Source of the DNA: Ypsolopha sequella
Lineage: Eukaryota; Arthropoda; Insecta; Lepidoptera; Ypsolophidae
DNA: 64,000 nt
Reading direction: 5' to 3'
Assembly: GCA_934047225.1 (NCBI GenBank)
Contig: OW204011.1
Span: 14,086,339 to 14,150,338 of the forward strand
The notes under the pieces were generated by a model. That model did not search any database, was not told the DNA's origin, and saw only the letters and a program-made list of their open reading frames with translations. Position numbers and translations under genes: made by a program. This document shows positions 31,594-41,214 of this stretch, piece after piece (the stretch's first letter is position 1; every line of letters begins with the position of its first letter).

Positions 31594-32040
31594 CCTTCAA
31601 GCGGACGCGCGGTCGTTTTTAACGGCAGCGATCGCGCGTACATAATCGTTTCGATTAAAATTAATTAATTCTCAAGCATAATAAAACAAAAATTAATAAA
31701 AATAATTATTTATTTTTAAGCAATAACAAATAAACCAATGAACTAATCATTTATGTTTTTTCTTCCTAGGACTTAAACGTAAATTTTGGAACTAATCTTC
31801 TTCTTCATCGTCATTGTAACATTCACTGCAAAGACATGCAGTATGGTCCCGCGCAACTGAATCAAAAGCCGTTTGCGCGGCTTGGGGCATGCGGGGAATG
31901 GAAGAAACAGTTTATTTGTTTGCGTGATGAACATATCACAAGCTACTAAAACTGGTAAGCACTACGATTAGCAAAGTACGATCTTATGGAGGAGTATTTG
32001 TTCATGGCGGTAGATTCGACACCGCGCGACTGCTTGAATG
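31594..32040 (-). mobile_element. piggyBac-type element, internally deleted (447 bp)
   Basis: TTAA target duplications flank it (31590-31593 and 32041-32044). The ends CCTTCAAGCGGACGCGCGGT and, inverted, CATTCAAGCAGTCGCGCGGT match at 17 of 20 positions. Inside, the minus strand has a short frame ending DHTACLCSECYNDDEEED-stop (about 31885-31796), consistent with the Cys-rich C-terminus of piggyBac-like transposases. Comparison with 17800-18150 shows it was inserted into the spacer between a terminal exon and the next first exon. Confidence 0.85.
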
Positions 32041-32178
32041 TTAAATAAATAGATATAAATTATAATTTACACAGCATGTTCAAATATTTTCAAGACGACA
32101 ACGCAACGCCACTGAGACGTTTCTAAGAGCGGGGCTAATTTACATTTTGATTCTGTGAAAAAAGTTAACATTGAAAGA

Positions 32179-32217
32179 ATGCATTCTCTAAAAGTAGCTC
32201 TTCTTATCGAAACAATA
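32179..32217 (+). pseudogene. Damaged first exon of the MQSLK subfamily
   Basis: TTGAAAGA-ATG-CATTCTCTAAAAGTAGCTCTTCTTATCG matches the 18156 exon (Q2 changed to H), and upstream GACGACAACGC...GAGACGTTTCTAAGAGC...ATTTTGATTCTGTG is shared with 17925-18145. The donor G|GTAAG has become AATAAG and the preceding codons changed, so the exon cannot splice normally. It follows the 31416-31508 exon by about 224 bp once the piggyBac insertion is removed. Confidence 0.7.
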
Positions 32218-32463
32218 AGTACAAGTGTTTTTAATTCAAGATGTTATTCTTCATTCTCAGAAGAATTTTCTTTTTAGGACCAGTATTTTCCCCATGCTAC
32301 TTTTATTCTTCTGTCTACTTCTTGCTTTGTTTGTTTCTGGAACGAAATGTTTTGACCCAAATACACATACTCCTTAACATACCTGACGTTTTTTCCTTCG
32401 AGTTGAAGGGGTACTTGGTTGCTTTTCGTAAGAATACAAGTCTTAATTATTATTACAACCGGC

Positions 32464-33000
32464 CGTGTGATTGTTGTTGACTATATGGCAACCGTTTCAC
32501 CGATACAACTTCGGCAATTTCAAGGCGAGTGTCGTCGTCCTAAGAACCATGAAGATCTGGCATACATGATGCAAACTTTGGACAAAAAAAGCCGTTGATG
32601 TGGTCTCCAGATGAATCCTGACAAGACTTGTATTATTATTAAAACTCGCGTGAGCTGACATACTAAATTATTATTACATACGGCTTGAACACTCACGTGT
32701 GATTGTTGTTGACTATGTGCCAACCATTTCACCGATACAATTTCGGCATTATCAAGGCGAGTGTCGTCGTCCTTAGAACCATGAAGATCTGGCATACATG
32801 ATGCAAACTTTGGACAAAGAAAGCTGTAGATGTGGTCTCCAGATGAATCCTGACAAGACTTTTATTATTATTAAAACTCGCGTGAGCTGCCATACTAAAT
32901 TATTATTACATACGACTTGAACACTCACGTGTGATTGTTGTTGACTATATGCCAACCGTTTCGCCGATACAATTTCGGCATTATCAAGGCGAGTGTCGTT
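32464..33000. repeat. Tandem repeat, 232-bp unit, 2.3 copies
   Basis: CGTGTGATTGTTGTTGACTAT recurs at 32464, 32696 and 32928, each followed by CACCGATACAA.TTCGGCA and AAGGCGAGTGTCGTCGTCC. The short minus-strand frames (32520-32795, 32773-32955) are the same repeat read twice. The unit resembles LINE 3'-UTR sequence and abuts the RTE-like relic at 33000. Confidence 0.85.
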
Positions 33001-33960
33001 CTCGACACTACCTTGGTTGATGCTCCTCTAAGGTTTTTCTTACTCTTCTTAATAATACGCTTGTGAATATTTTATATATTGTTTGAAGCAAGCTTACCGG
33101 TTCATAGTTGCCAATATTAAACGGATCGCCTTTTTTATACAGTAACTATTTTCCCATTCTTGAGGAATAGTGCCAAGATCAAGGACGTTGTTGTAAACTC
33201 AGTTAAGATGGGCGTGATCGGCTCGATTATAGCTTTCATGATATCATTTGTTATTCTGTCCTTACCAGGGCTCTTTGCTGATTTAAGGGATTTTATAGCT
33301 TCATATACCTCAGATCTTAAAATTGGTGGTACATCATCCGAGTCTTACTTTCCATTGTTTGAAATTTGTGTATTATCATGACAGTCATATAAGTTTTTAC
33401 AATATTCTATGGCTATTTTTTTATGGCTTTCTCGATCAGTATAGACTTTGCTATGTTTGTCTTTCAGAGACGTAATCTATTCTTTAAAGTCTTGCAAGCG
33501 TTTCTGTGACCTTTTGACAGAACATTTTTGTTCCAACTTTATGTTCTATTATATTTAGCTGGTATCGTCCTGTTGTCCTTTGTACCTTTTTATTGATTTT
33601 TCGTTAGAGTTTAGTTAAAAGTGTCTTTTCTTCTTTGGTTTTATTGTCTTTGTTTTTCAATTATGTCCGTCTGTGTATCAGTTTTTCAATTTCTAAGCTA
33701 AACGTATTTTGTTCACTAGGTTTTTTATTGGGTAACAGATTGACACTTTCCTTTATAATGTTTACAATATTTGAATATTTTTCTTGTAGGTATCTTTGAT
33801 CTTTATCACATATGTTTGAGAATATGCATTTTAGTGATTCTTTTTCAATTGGTAACAATTCCTTGTCTCTACATCCAAAAGCTTCCAAAATCATCATATC
33901 CAAATTCATTATATACTTGTTATTTATTATATAACTGAGCTTTTGGGCCGCCAACTACGT
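33000..33960 (-). pseudogene. RTE-like LINE relic
   Basis: The minus strand carries, with stops and frame changes: YLQEKYSNIVNIIKESVN (33810 region), a basic linker, then a PILRSEVYEAIKSLKSAKSPG-KDRITNDI run (33330-33250), ending near FNIGNYEPVSLL and a YKIF run (33110-33050). The 'K..KSPG.DGI...' and 'NYRP+SLL..+YK+F' motifs are RTE/BovB-type. The YADD block is lost where the 232-bp tandem repeat begins. Confidence 0.65.
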
Positions 33961-35076
33961 ATTTTTATTTATTTTGCGAGCCAAATAAAACGAAAGAGAC
34001 ATAATAATATTTATAATTCCAATAACTAGTATTTACAAGTTAAATTTATCTTTTATGTTTTATTAATCGACTTAAAATCATACATTGTCTTAAAATCACC
34101 TAATCAGCGTCGTCACTAAGATTTGCTCTAGTTTTCGGTATTTCTTCTCGACGTGGTTATGGTGAAGACTCTAGACAGGGAATCTGGGAAATAAAACAAC
34201 TCTTTAACTTATTACTTACTGTAGCCGGCGCCCGCCACACCGTTATTAGGTATATCGCTTTATCTCCAGTTTGTTAACTGGTCATAGACACAGGAAACAA
34301 AGAGATCAAATTAATTTCAACCATAGACAATTGTCCCCGATAGCGAACATGTTGTGTGAATTCTTTCTGTTTTGAGACCATTGTTGCGTTTAAAACACAC
34401 GTATCACCTTAGCGATGATGTGTGCAAAGGGTTACAAAGAGTTATAAACGACCAGTTTGCATGACTTTGACAAGCATCGAGTATCGCAAATATTTTCCGA
34501 TGATCTCTACATCGTACTCTAATACAGAGCTACAAACTTATCTGTTCCGGTGGCGAAGACTGTCGCAAAGTGAATATAGAAGCCATTTTAGTTTGGCCCA
34601 CAGGAATAGATAAGGTTCGGCTTTGATATGTTATCTGTCATTTTGACAGGTAAAAATTGTCGTTTAACACAAATCCATCGCCACAACCCGTTGCATTTCA
34701 TCGCTGCGGCGATACGTGTGCGTTAAACGCGACAAATGACGGCATGTCGCGACATGAGTGACCGCGGCGATTTAGCGTCATTCGTCAAAAATGTTACGGA
34801 ACAATTTCCCTTGGATGAAGTGAACATTGTGAAGTTACATTATTTTTGGGGTGGCCAGTGGTAAAAACATAACTTATTTTTGATAGCCAGACTTAACGCA
34901 TTTTTTGCTCAATAACAAACACTTTATTTTATTCACAATCATTCAGACTATCTCTGTGGTCTAGTAGTTCGCTAAGGGTGCGATCCCGGAAGTCGGCTGG
35001 ATGCAATCGTAGAACTTACCGGTCACTTAATTAATTGATGCACCCACACCAACCGGATTCCCACCCGCAGCCGTAT

Positions 35077-36060
35077 TCAGTTCAGACCCGTATCCGCAGC
35101 TGCAGCCGAAGCCGCAGCCACACGCGAAACCGCACGCGAAGCCGCACGCACAGCCCCATCCGCAGCCGTAGCCGCAGCTGCAGTTACACGCGCAGCCGCA
35201 CTCGCAGCCGCAGACGCACGCGCACCCGCAGCCGTAGCTACCACTGTTTGAAATAGCTCGAATATTATTGACCAGCGAGATTATGTTTGCGTGCGAAATT
35301 ATACCTGACCTGGGGGTAGATGACGAGATGTGGACGGCTGGCGTCTCGGTCGGGTATTACGGTAAGATCAGAACGTTTTGGTGTCTTGGCCGCGATCGGT
35401 GTTCAATATTTTGTTTTGAAAGAATTATTTTTAAATTGGGATAACTCTTGTGTACTAATCACAATCTGTACAATTCTTGTGTACCTACCACGTATTGCGT
35501 TTTCCCGTGAGTGTTTTGTGTGGTTTTGGCTGTTCCGGTGTCGGAAGAACGGCTACGAACCTACTTATATTTGACTTTGTGGGGCCAGCCATATTAAAGG
35601 AAGAATAGTGGCGTCGTCGCTCGGACGGGACCATTTGTTTGGGGAGCGCACCGGGAAGAGGGTTGGATACCTACTCATTGGGAGCCGTACGACATATATA
35701 ATTTATTTGAGTTTATGTATTTTTATTATCTATAAACAAATTTAGCTAGGGATACACATATATACACACTTTTACCGGCTCACATCTCCTAGAAAGTATC
35801 TACGGGTGAGTCTTTCTGTATTTACTCGAAAAGTGCGAAGCACCCACACACTGCGGTTTGGACCGAGTCGAATCGGTTCAACTCAACTCGATTCGGATTG
35901 GAGTTCCATTAAATCTTTTTTGTGATCTTGATTCCAATTTGGGTTCACGGACTACTGTGAACGGTTTTGCGAATCGTGAAACCGCGCGCGACGATCAACG
36001 GGGTTGCTGCGCGCACAACCACCGTTCCAAAACTCCGTTGCCCAGTATTAGCAGCGCTAT
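35077..36060 (-). pseudogene. Ala/Gly-rich terminal exon, copy 2, interrupted by a solo LTR
   Basis: The exon begins after CATTTGTTTTAG at 36060 (phase 1, as in 752-978) with codons for SAANTGQRSFG, aligned to SGSNAGQTALG of copy 1. At 36018 a 773-bp solo LTR intervenes. Coding resumes at 35239, and counting the 5-bp target duplication once, the frame continues as ATAAGARASAAASAAAR... to TGA at 35077-35079. So apart from the LTR the frame is open and keeps Ala-rich composition over about 60 codons. With the LTR in place the exon is broken. A different frame over the same stretch gives alternating Cys-Gly; see rejected items. Confidence 0.65.
35245..36017. repeat. Solo LTR (773 bp) with 5-bp target duplication ACCAC
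   Basis: Ends TG...CA, flanked by ACCAC at 35240-35244 and 36018-36022. It is absent from the homologous exon at 752-978, which gives the empty site. Internal features include a TGTGTACTAATCACAATC region and GGAGCGCACCGGG. The superfamily is not determined: 5-bp duplications fit Gypsy or BEL. The 84-residue frame at 35320-35574 is part of the LTR. Confidence 0.8.
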
Positions 36061-36369
36061 CTAAAACAAATGAAATTAAATAAACTATTCATGCATACAT
36101 ATACATCTGTCTCCCGAAGGGGTAGGCAGAGACAACAAATTTTCACCTGCTATGATCCTGACACACCTCTTTTGCGTCTTCCACATCCATCAACAATCAC
36201 TTAAGCTTTTACAAATTTACCTTCAGAGGAGGCGGACAGAAAGTACCCAGCCTCATTTATGATCACGACAGAGCTAATTAGAGACACTAAGACATGTACA
36301 TACTAAATGTAGGTACTTAAGTCTGGGTTAAGTGTCATGTACATATACTTAAGTTGAAATATTTAAGCC

Positions 36370-36925
36370 TCGATTGGGTCTAGTACCGTACTCTACGGTC
36401 CTCCGAAAATTTGCGTTTAGCGATTCCATCTCACACTACAAATTTTTATGGAAATTATTTTGCTGTTAAAGCTGTGATATTGTGGAATAACTTGCCTATC
36501 GCTATTAAACGTTCTCCCTCATTGCCTGTCTTCAAAAGATTACTTAAGGATCATTTTCTTTGTAAATGTTAGTTAAATCCCTACTTCTGCCACTAATATT
36601 TATTTACTTTTGGTTTACGTATTATAGTATTTATTTTTGTTATATATTAGTGTATATATTTATCGTATTACATGTATTTGTATGTACAATTTATTACTAT
36701 TTTAGGTATTTGCTATCCAATTAATTATTATTATTTATTTTGTGCACCACCTTCGCGTTATTTTTTCCATTGATTAATTTCCACCCAAAGGTTGTCTGGA
36801 AGAAATCGCTATAAGTGATAAGGCCGCCATTTGTTACCTTCTCTCATAAGTTTGTTCTTTTACCTTATTTTATTAAGTTTGGTGTACAATAAAGAGTATT
36901 TGTCTTGTCTTTGTCTTGTCTAGAA
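36370..36925 (+). pseudogene. LINE ORF2 C-terminus and 3' tail
   Basis: Plus-strand pieces read ILWNNLPIAIKRSPSLPVFKRLLKDHFL followed by a stop and about 330 bp of AT-rich 3' UTR, ending TGTACAATAAAGAGTATTTGTCTTG with a (TTGTC)n tail. The WN.LP...S..FK..LK signature is the C-terminus of CR1/jockey-like LINEs. Confidence 0.6.
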
Positions 36926-36949
36926 TCGCGTCTTAGGTGGCTGCGACAC

Positions 36950-37345
36950 GTTAGTAGATTGTATGAACGAAATGTATGAATTTTTATCAAAGAGTGAATA
37001 GAATTGGTGACATTCAAATAAAATATAATGGTTAACTAATAGAAACAGTGACTGTTGCAAAATATTTGGGATGACAGATTGACCATAAATTAACATGGAA
37101 GGCCCGAATCAGTGAAATATCTGAAAGAGTGTACAAATATGCATATTTCTTATACAAACTGTCTCAAATTGTAAAATTGTAAAACAGTTATATCTGCATA
37201 CCACGGCTTTGTCGCCTCCACCCTTCAATACGGTATCATATTCTGGGGCAACTCAACACAACAAGAAAATGTTTTTTTAATGCAAGTGCTCGTAAAGGCC
37301 CACTTTTTATGCATCAAAACCGAACAGAAAGTCGATTATTTTGCC
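36950..37345 (+). pseudogene. LINE reverse-transcriptase thumb fragment
   Basis: Across frameshifts the plus strand reads TVAKYLG.QIDHKLTWKARIS then ERVYKYAYFLYKLSQIV and YGIIFWGNST. The 'YLG..ID..L.W..HI' and 'YGI..WG' motifs belong to the region after the RT catalytic domain. It is decayed. Confidence 0.6.
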
Positions 37346-37544
37346 CTAGGGCTTTATTATTATTTTTTTTTTTATTTATTTACAATGGTTGGCTAACCTG
37401 CAGCCCTTCCTGTGTACCATAACTGTTATACTTTTTTTCCACTGTTTAACGTCTCTGGATTCAATCCTTTTGAGCCAGTCATAATTTGAACTTCACAAGA
37501 TTATATTTGTTTTATTTCCACACACTGTGCATTGAAAAACGTAG

Positions 37545-37665
37545 TATGATACACGGGCGTAAGAGCAATAAATTACTTGGTTACGTTTAAAACACTCGCT
37601 ACGCTAGTGTTTTAAACCGTCCTCGTAATTTATTCCTTTTTGCCCTTGTAGCATAAACTACTATT
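37545..37665. repeat. Hairpin repeat around GTTTAAAACACTCGC
   Basis: GTAAGAGCAATAAATTAC..GG..ACG..TTTAAAACACT is complemented by AGTGTTTTAAA.CGTCCTCGTAATTTATTCCT with a CGCTACGC loop. Probably a small foldback MITE. The surrounding 37345-37900 contains no gene I can see. Confidence 0.5.
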
Positions 37666-38066
37666 AAAGCCCAAAGACGATGCGTTAGGTCAATATACTT
37701 TGTCAACCTTTTTTAGATCTCTTAAGATATTGACTTTTCCTTCACTATACATTCATGAGATGGCAGTTTTTGTGAAGTTGAACCTTAACTTATTTACTAA
37801 GGTATCCGAATCGCATCATGCTATTACTGTATATAATATACCATAGTATATAACATGATATATCTCTTCGGTCAGAACAAAAGTGCTTCCTGTATGGGAC
37901 CTAAAATTTACAAATTCAAATAGTTTATTTTGTAAAGTAGGAATACATACATAATACACTTTTTACAAGTGTTGCATTATTTTATTAACAAGAAACTTAA
38001 ATAACATAAATAATACTAAATTATAAATAATACTTAAAATAGATACTAACTACAAAGAATATAAAA

Positions 38067-38300
38067 TTAAAAATAGACTAAATTAAATAAAAAATATTGT
38101 TTAAATTGCCGCAGGGGTCCCAGCAGGCTGGTGAAGTTACCACGTTGGATTGCGAGGCTAATCCGCTGTCCGAGGTAGGCCCCAGCCCGCCGATCACCAT
38201 AAGCGTCGACCAGGCGCGAGGAAATTTCTTGGAAAAGTCGTCGCGCTTCTGATCCCCATGGCACAAGAGTTTCTACCCCTTCTATTTTAGAAGTCAAATT
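38067..38300 (-). pseudogene. Truncated second copy of the restriction-like-endonuclease LINE
   Basis: The minus-strand frame contains VETLVPWGSEARRLFQEISSR, LVDAYGDRRAGAYLGQRISL and AIQRGN, matching the last 70 residues of the 39154-41214 protein (VETLGPWGPEARRLFHEISSR ...). Everything upstream is missing. It lies about 850 bp downstream of the larger copy in the same orientation. Confidence 0.85.
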
Positions 38301-39153
38301 TATTCTTATAAAAATATACCTATGTAATACAATAACGAATGTACAAGAAGTAAATTAAAGTTTAATTAATTTATGTAGCAATATACATACGATTTAAATG
38401 ATAGGTAAAATCTATAATGCATTTAATTATAATATTTGTAAAAGACGTGATTTTTTTTTTATTCAAGAAGAAATTATTTGATTTGCTTATTGATAAGTGT
38501 TATTATACAATTAATGATTATTTAAATGATAATTCTTCATTTTGACATATAATATAATTGATTGTTAAATTAAATTTTAAATTAAGCATGTTAAACATTT
38601 GAATTTGTTTATATTGCATATGTTTAATATTTGTATGCCATAATTTAAGGCAAAACATAGCGCTCAAACATGTCACAAACATCTTGTAAAAATATTACAA
38701 GTACAACTATGTTTCACAAATAAACGAATGATTCTGATTTCACAGTAGTTACTTGGAGACACCTCTGACACCCCCTCAGGGATTCATCACGAGACGATTG
38801 TTTTTGTACTCACCAAAGAAGCCATTTCCTGGCATCGCTTGCGCATGTTGCACGCTCAGAGAGCACGACACCTGAAATAATAAAGCGTTGTTAATAATTT
38901 TAACCTGTTATTCTATTCTATGCAATGCAATGCAAGTCTAGAATCAGGTAGTAAAATCCAGGTTCATAAATAAATAATAATCAGGGAAAATAACTGAAAT
39001 TTCCGCGGACCTACCCATCCTTGTTGTTGTCAAAACAATATATTATGATTAGAGTAGGACATGGGAAATTTATTTATTCATACAAACTTTTAAGAAAAAA
39101 TAATTTAGATCTAAACTAAGTAAAAATAAATAAATTACCTAAAACAAATTAAA

Positions 39154-41214
39154 TTAAATTAAATAAAAAACGTTTTCCAAATCGCTGCCAGATGGGAGGG
39201 CACCCAAGACACTGGCAGCGTTACCTCGTTGGATGGCTAAGCTTATCCGTTGTCCGAGGTACGCGCCAGCCCTCGGGTCACCCGAGGTATCGACCAGGCG
39301 CGACGATATTTCGTGGAACAGTCGACGCGCCTCTGGCCCCCACGGCCCCAGTGTTTCGACGGCAAACGGCGCAAATATGTAACCCGCTCCCAGGGCTGCA
39401 TAGTTGCGCCGCTTAGCTAATTCAGCCGTTGCTGCCGCCGCACCCGCCTTTTTTGCGGTCGCCGGAAGGTGGGACGGAGCAAGCGTATCTACGCACGTAG
39501 CGTCCCACACCAACGACCGCCCGTTTCTCCACGAAACGAGTGTCATGCCGTGTGGCCTCTTGCCATCGTCACGTGAGAGACCTTGGGGCTCTAATATTGC
39601 CGGCACGTTAACGGTGACAAGCGCCCTTCGGATGACATCGTTAAGATTTGCATGGCGGGATAGGCGGCCGGCGCTTCGACGACATGAAAGGCCGTGGTGG
39701 CCTAGTAGGTCAACGCTTGCTCCACATTGGCAGCGATGTGGTTCGTTTATCTTAACCCCGAGTCGCAGACAGACAGCCATTGTAAAAGCAGTCTTATCGA
39801 GAAGTGTCCCGATTGCTGCTGAAGGCATTGCTTGCAGCCAGTACCCAGCCTCGTGTTCCTTGACAGCAAGGAGACGAGCTTGCTCGACAGGGCTCTCGGC
39901 AGTTTCTAGAAGATTTTGTTGGACTTTCCTGCAGAGTGGCTCGTCCCATTGTTTTTGGGAGTGCAAGACAATGGGCAGGGGTTCGCCTGGACAAGCTAGT
40001 GTCCATGCATTTCTGGCCTCCGTCAGGTCCAATGCCTCAACGTCACCGAGTGACGGGCTAATTATATTACCGAAGAGAGCATTGGTAGCATTGACGGAGG
40101 ACAGGAAGGCAGGGAGCGCTACACTTGAAATTTTTCTGATTCCCAGGCCACCGAAGCGGACGGGGAGCGTGGCTTGATCCCAACTCCGTTCTGTAAACGA
40201 GCAATTTAATATGGAACCAAGAGTTTCTGCAATTGTATTATCTAATAGTTTAAGGAGGGTATTGAATTTCCACATAACTGAGCAGCGGAGAACATAAGTT
40301 AAGTTTGGGACAAACAAGCAGAAACGGATGGTAAACAGAGCCATGTGGGGGTTAATTTTTGATAGTCGTTCGGAGGATGCGAGGAATTTAGATATTTGCT
40401 CGTTTACATAGGCAGGGATTGAGTCTTCGTGTATGGGGGCACCAAGAAGGCGAAGCGACTGCTTATCGAGGATTTTAATGTCAGGAGCCAGATTATTAAA
40501 TTTTAAAATCATGTCTTCTTTTTCTACTGTAGGTATAGAATCGGATAGAAACAGTTCACATTTTGAGAAATTGAGCTGAAGGCCCAGTTGTTTAAATTGT
40601 TCTGTTATATATTTTAGGTCGTTAAGAACTGAAATAGCATCGCCTCCTATAGTGCCGTCATCTAAATACCAAATATTGAATTTAGAATTTAGAGCTGTTA
40701 TTACCGGATGAATCGCCAGACTGAAGATTGCTGGTCCAAGCGGGTCTCCCTGTTGACAGCCTGTTTCAGATTGTAACATTTCATTTTTGTAAATTAATTT
40801 TGATGGTTTACCATAGCACTGGTATATATAATTGTAAATTGCAGGTGAGTTCTCTTTAACCTGTGACAAGAGGGCGTCCCTGCCCACTGAATTGAAAGCA
40901 TTACAAACATCCACCTTCAGCAACACTTGACCTATGTCGTGTGCTAAAAAGGTGCGAGCAGCGTAAACAGCCGCCTCGCAGCCTCCCTTGCACCCGAATC
41001 CTAGTTGTATAGGTTGAAATTTTGCAGAAAGGTCTGGTAAAATATGACTGCAGCATATTTTTGATACCATGCGGTGGATTGTATTGCCGACAGCAATTGG
41101 TCTTATGCCACCGTCTTTCTTCTTTAAGGCGATAAGATTTGCACCATAAAGTACGTCGGTTATTTCTTCGCACTTTCCCCGACAGCATAAAGTTCGCCAG
41201 ACGCGTAATGTCAT
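39154..41214 (-). CDS. LINE ORF2, reverse transcriptase plus restriction-like endonuclease part
   Basis: A 686-codon frame. RT blocks: LIALKKKDGGIRPIAVGNTI (about residues 27-46), VLLKVDVCNAFNSV (catalytic D), TGCQQGDPLGPAIFS and WYLDDGTIGG (catalytic YLDD). Near residue 500 a Cys-rich knuckle CQCGASVDLLGHHGLSC precedes KRPHGMTLV...LVWDATCVD, the layout of the R2-type restriction-like endonuclease. The usual Asp after P is His (39550-39552), so nuclease activity is doubtful. The frame joins the upstream zinc-finger frame (40901-41971) through a shift near 41175, so the first Met here is not natural. Clade within the RLE group not assigned; YLDD is unusual for R2. Antisense frames are shadows. 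Confidence 0.85.
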   Translation of the reverse strand: MTLRVWRTLCCRGKCEEITDVLYGANLIALKKKDGGIRPIAVGNTIHRMVSKICCSHILPDLSAKFQPIQLGFGCKGGCEAAVYAARTFLAHDIGQVLLKVDVCNAFNSVGRDALLSQVKENSPAIYNYIYQCYGKPSKLIYKNEMLQSETGCQQGDPLGPAIFSLAIHPVITALNSKFNIWYLDDGTIGGDAISVLNDLKYITEQFKQLGLQLNFSKCELFLSDSIPTVEKEDMILKFNNLAPDIKILDKQSLRLLGAPIHEDSIPAYVNEQISKFLASSERLSKINPHMALFTIRFCLFVPNLTYVLRCSVMWKFNTLLKLLDNTIAETLGSILNCSFTERSWDQATLPVRFGGLGIRKISSVALPAFLSSVNATNALFGNIISPSLGDVEALDLTEARNAWTLACPGEPLPIVLHSQKQWDEPLCRKVQQNLLETAESPVEQARLLAVKEHEAGYWLQAMPSAAIGTLLDKTAFTMAVCLRLGVKINEPHRCQCGASVDLLGHHGLSCRRSAGRLSRHANLNDVIRRALVTVNVPAILEPQGLSRDDGKRPHGMTLVSWRNGRSLVWDATCVDTLAPSHLPATAKKAGAAAATAELAKRRNYAALGAGYIFAPFAVETLGPWGPEARRLFHEISSRLVDTSGDPRAGAYLGQRISLAIQRGNAASVLGALPSGSDLENVFYLI

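Larger units (their letters stand above)
34380..36262 (-). repeat. Inverted segmental duplication, copy 2 (partner 545-1640)
   Basis: Reading the minus strand from 36262: SINE-like repeat, acceptor CATTTGTTTTAG, Ala/Gly-rich exon (split by a solo LTR), 3' UTR with AATAAA near 34925, GCGTTAAGTCTGGCTATC block at about 34900, and the AGATAAGTTTGTAGCT hairpin. Order equals copy 1. Confidence 0.8.

Noticed and set aside
35077..35244. Minus-strand Cys-Gly alternating frame resembling high-cysteine chorion protein
   Set aside because: The frame begins inside the tract, has no acceptor of its own, and is not the frame continued from the exon start at 36060. Copy 1 at 752-978 uses the Ala/Gly frame and has no Cys, so the Cys-Gly reading is a by-product of the GCTGCG repeat.
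35035..35256. Plus-strand Arg/Ser-rich (RS-domain-like) frame
   Set aside because: It is the antisense of the repetitive Ala-rich exon; the composition follows from the hexanucleotide run, and there is no conserved start or splice context.
39404..40177. 257-residue plus-strand frame
   Set aside because: Antisense of the conserved RT/endonuclease frame on the minus strand; no known domain and no codon pattern of its own.
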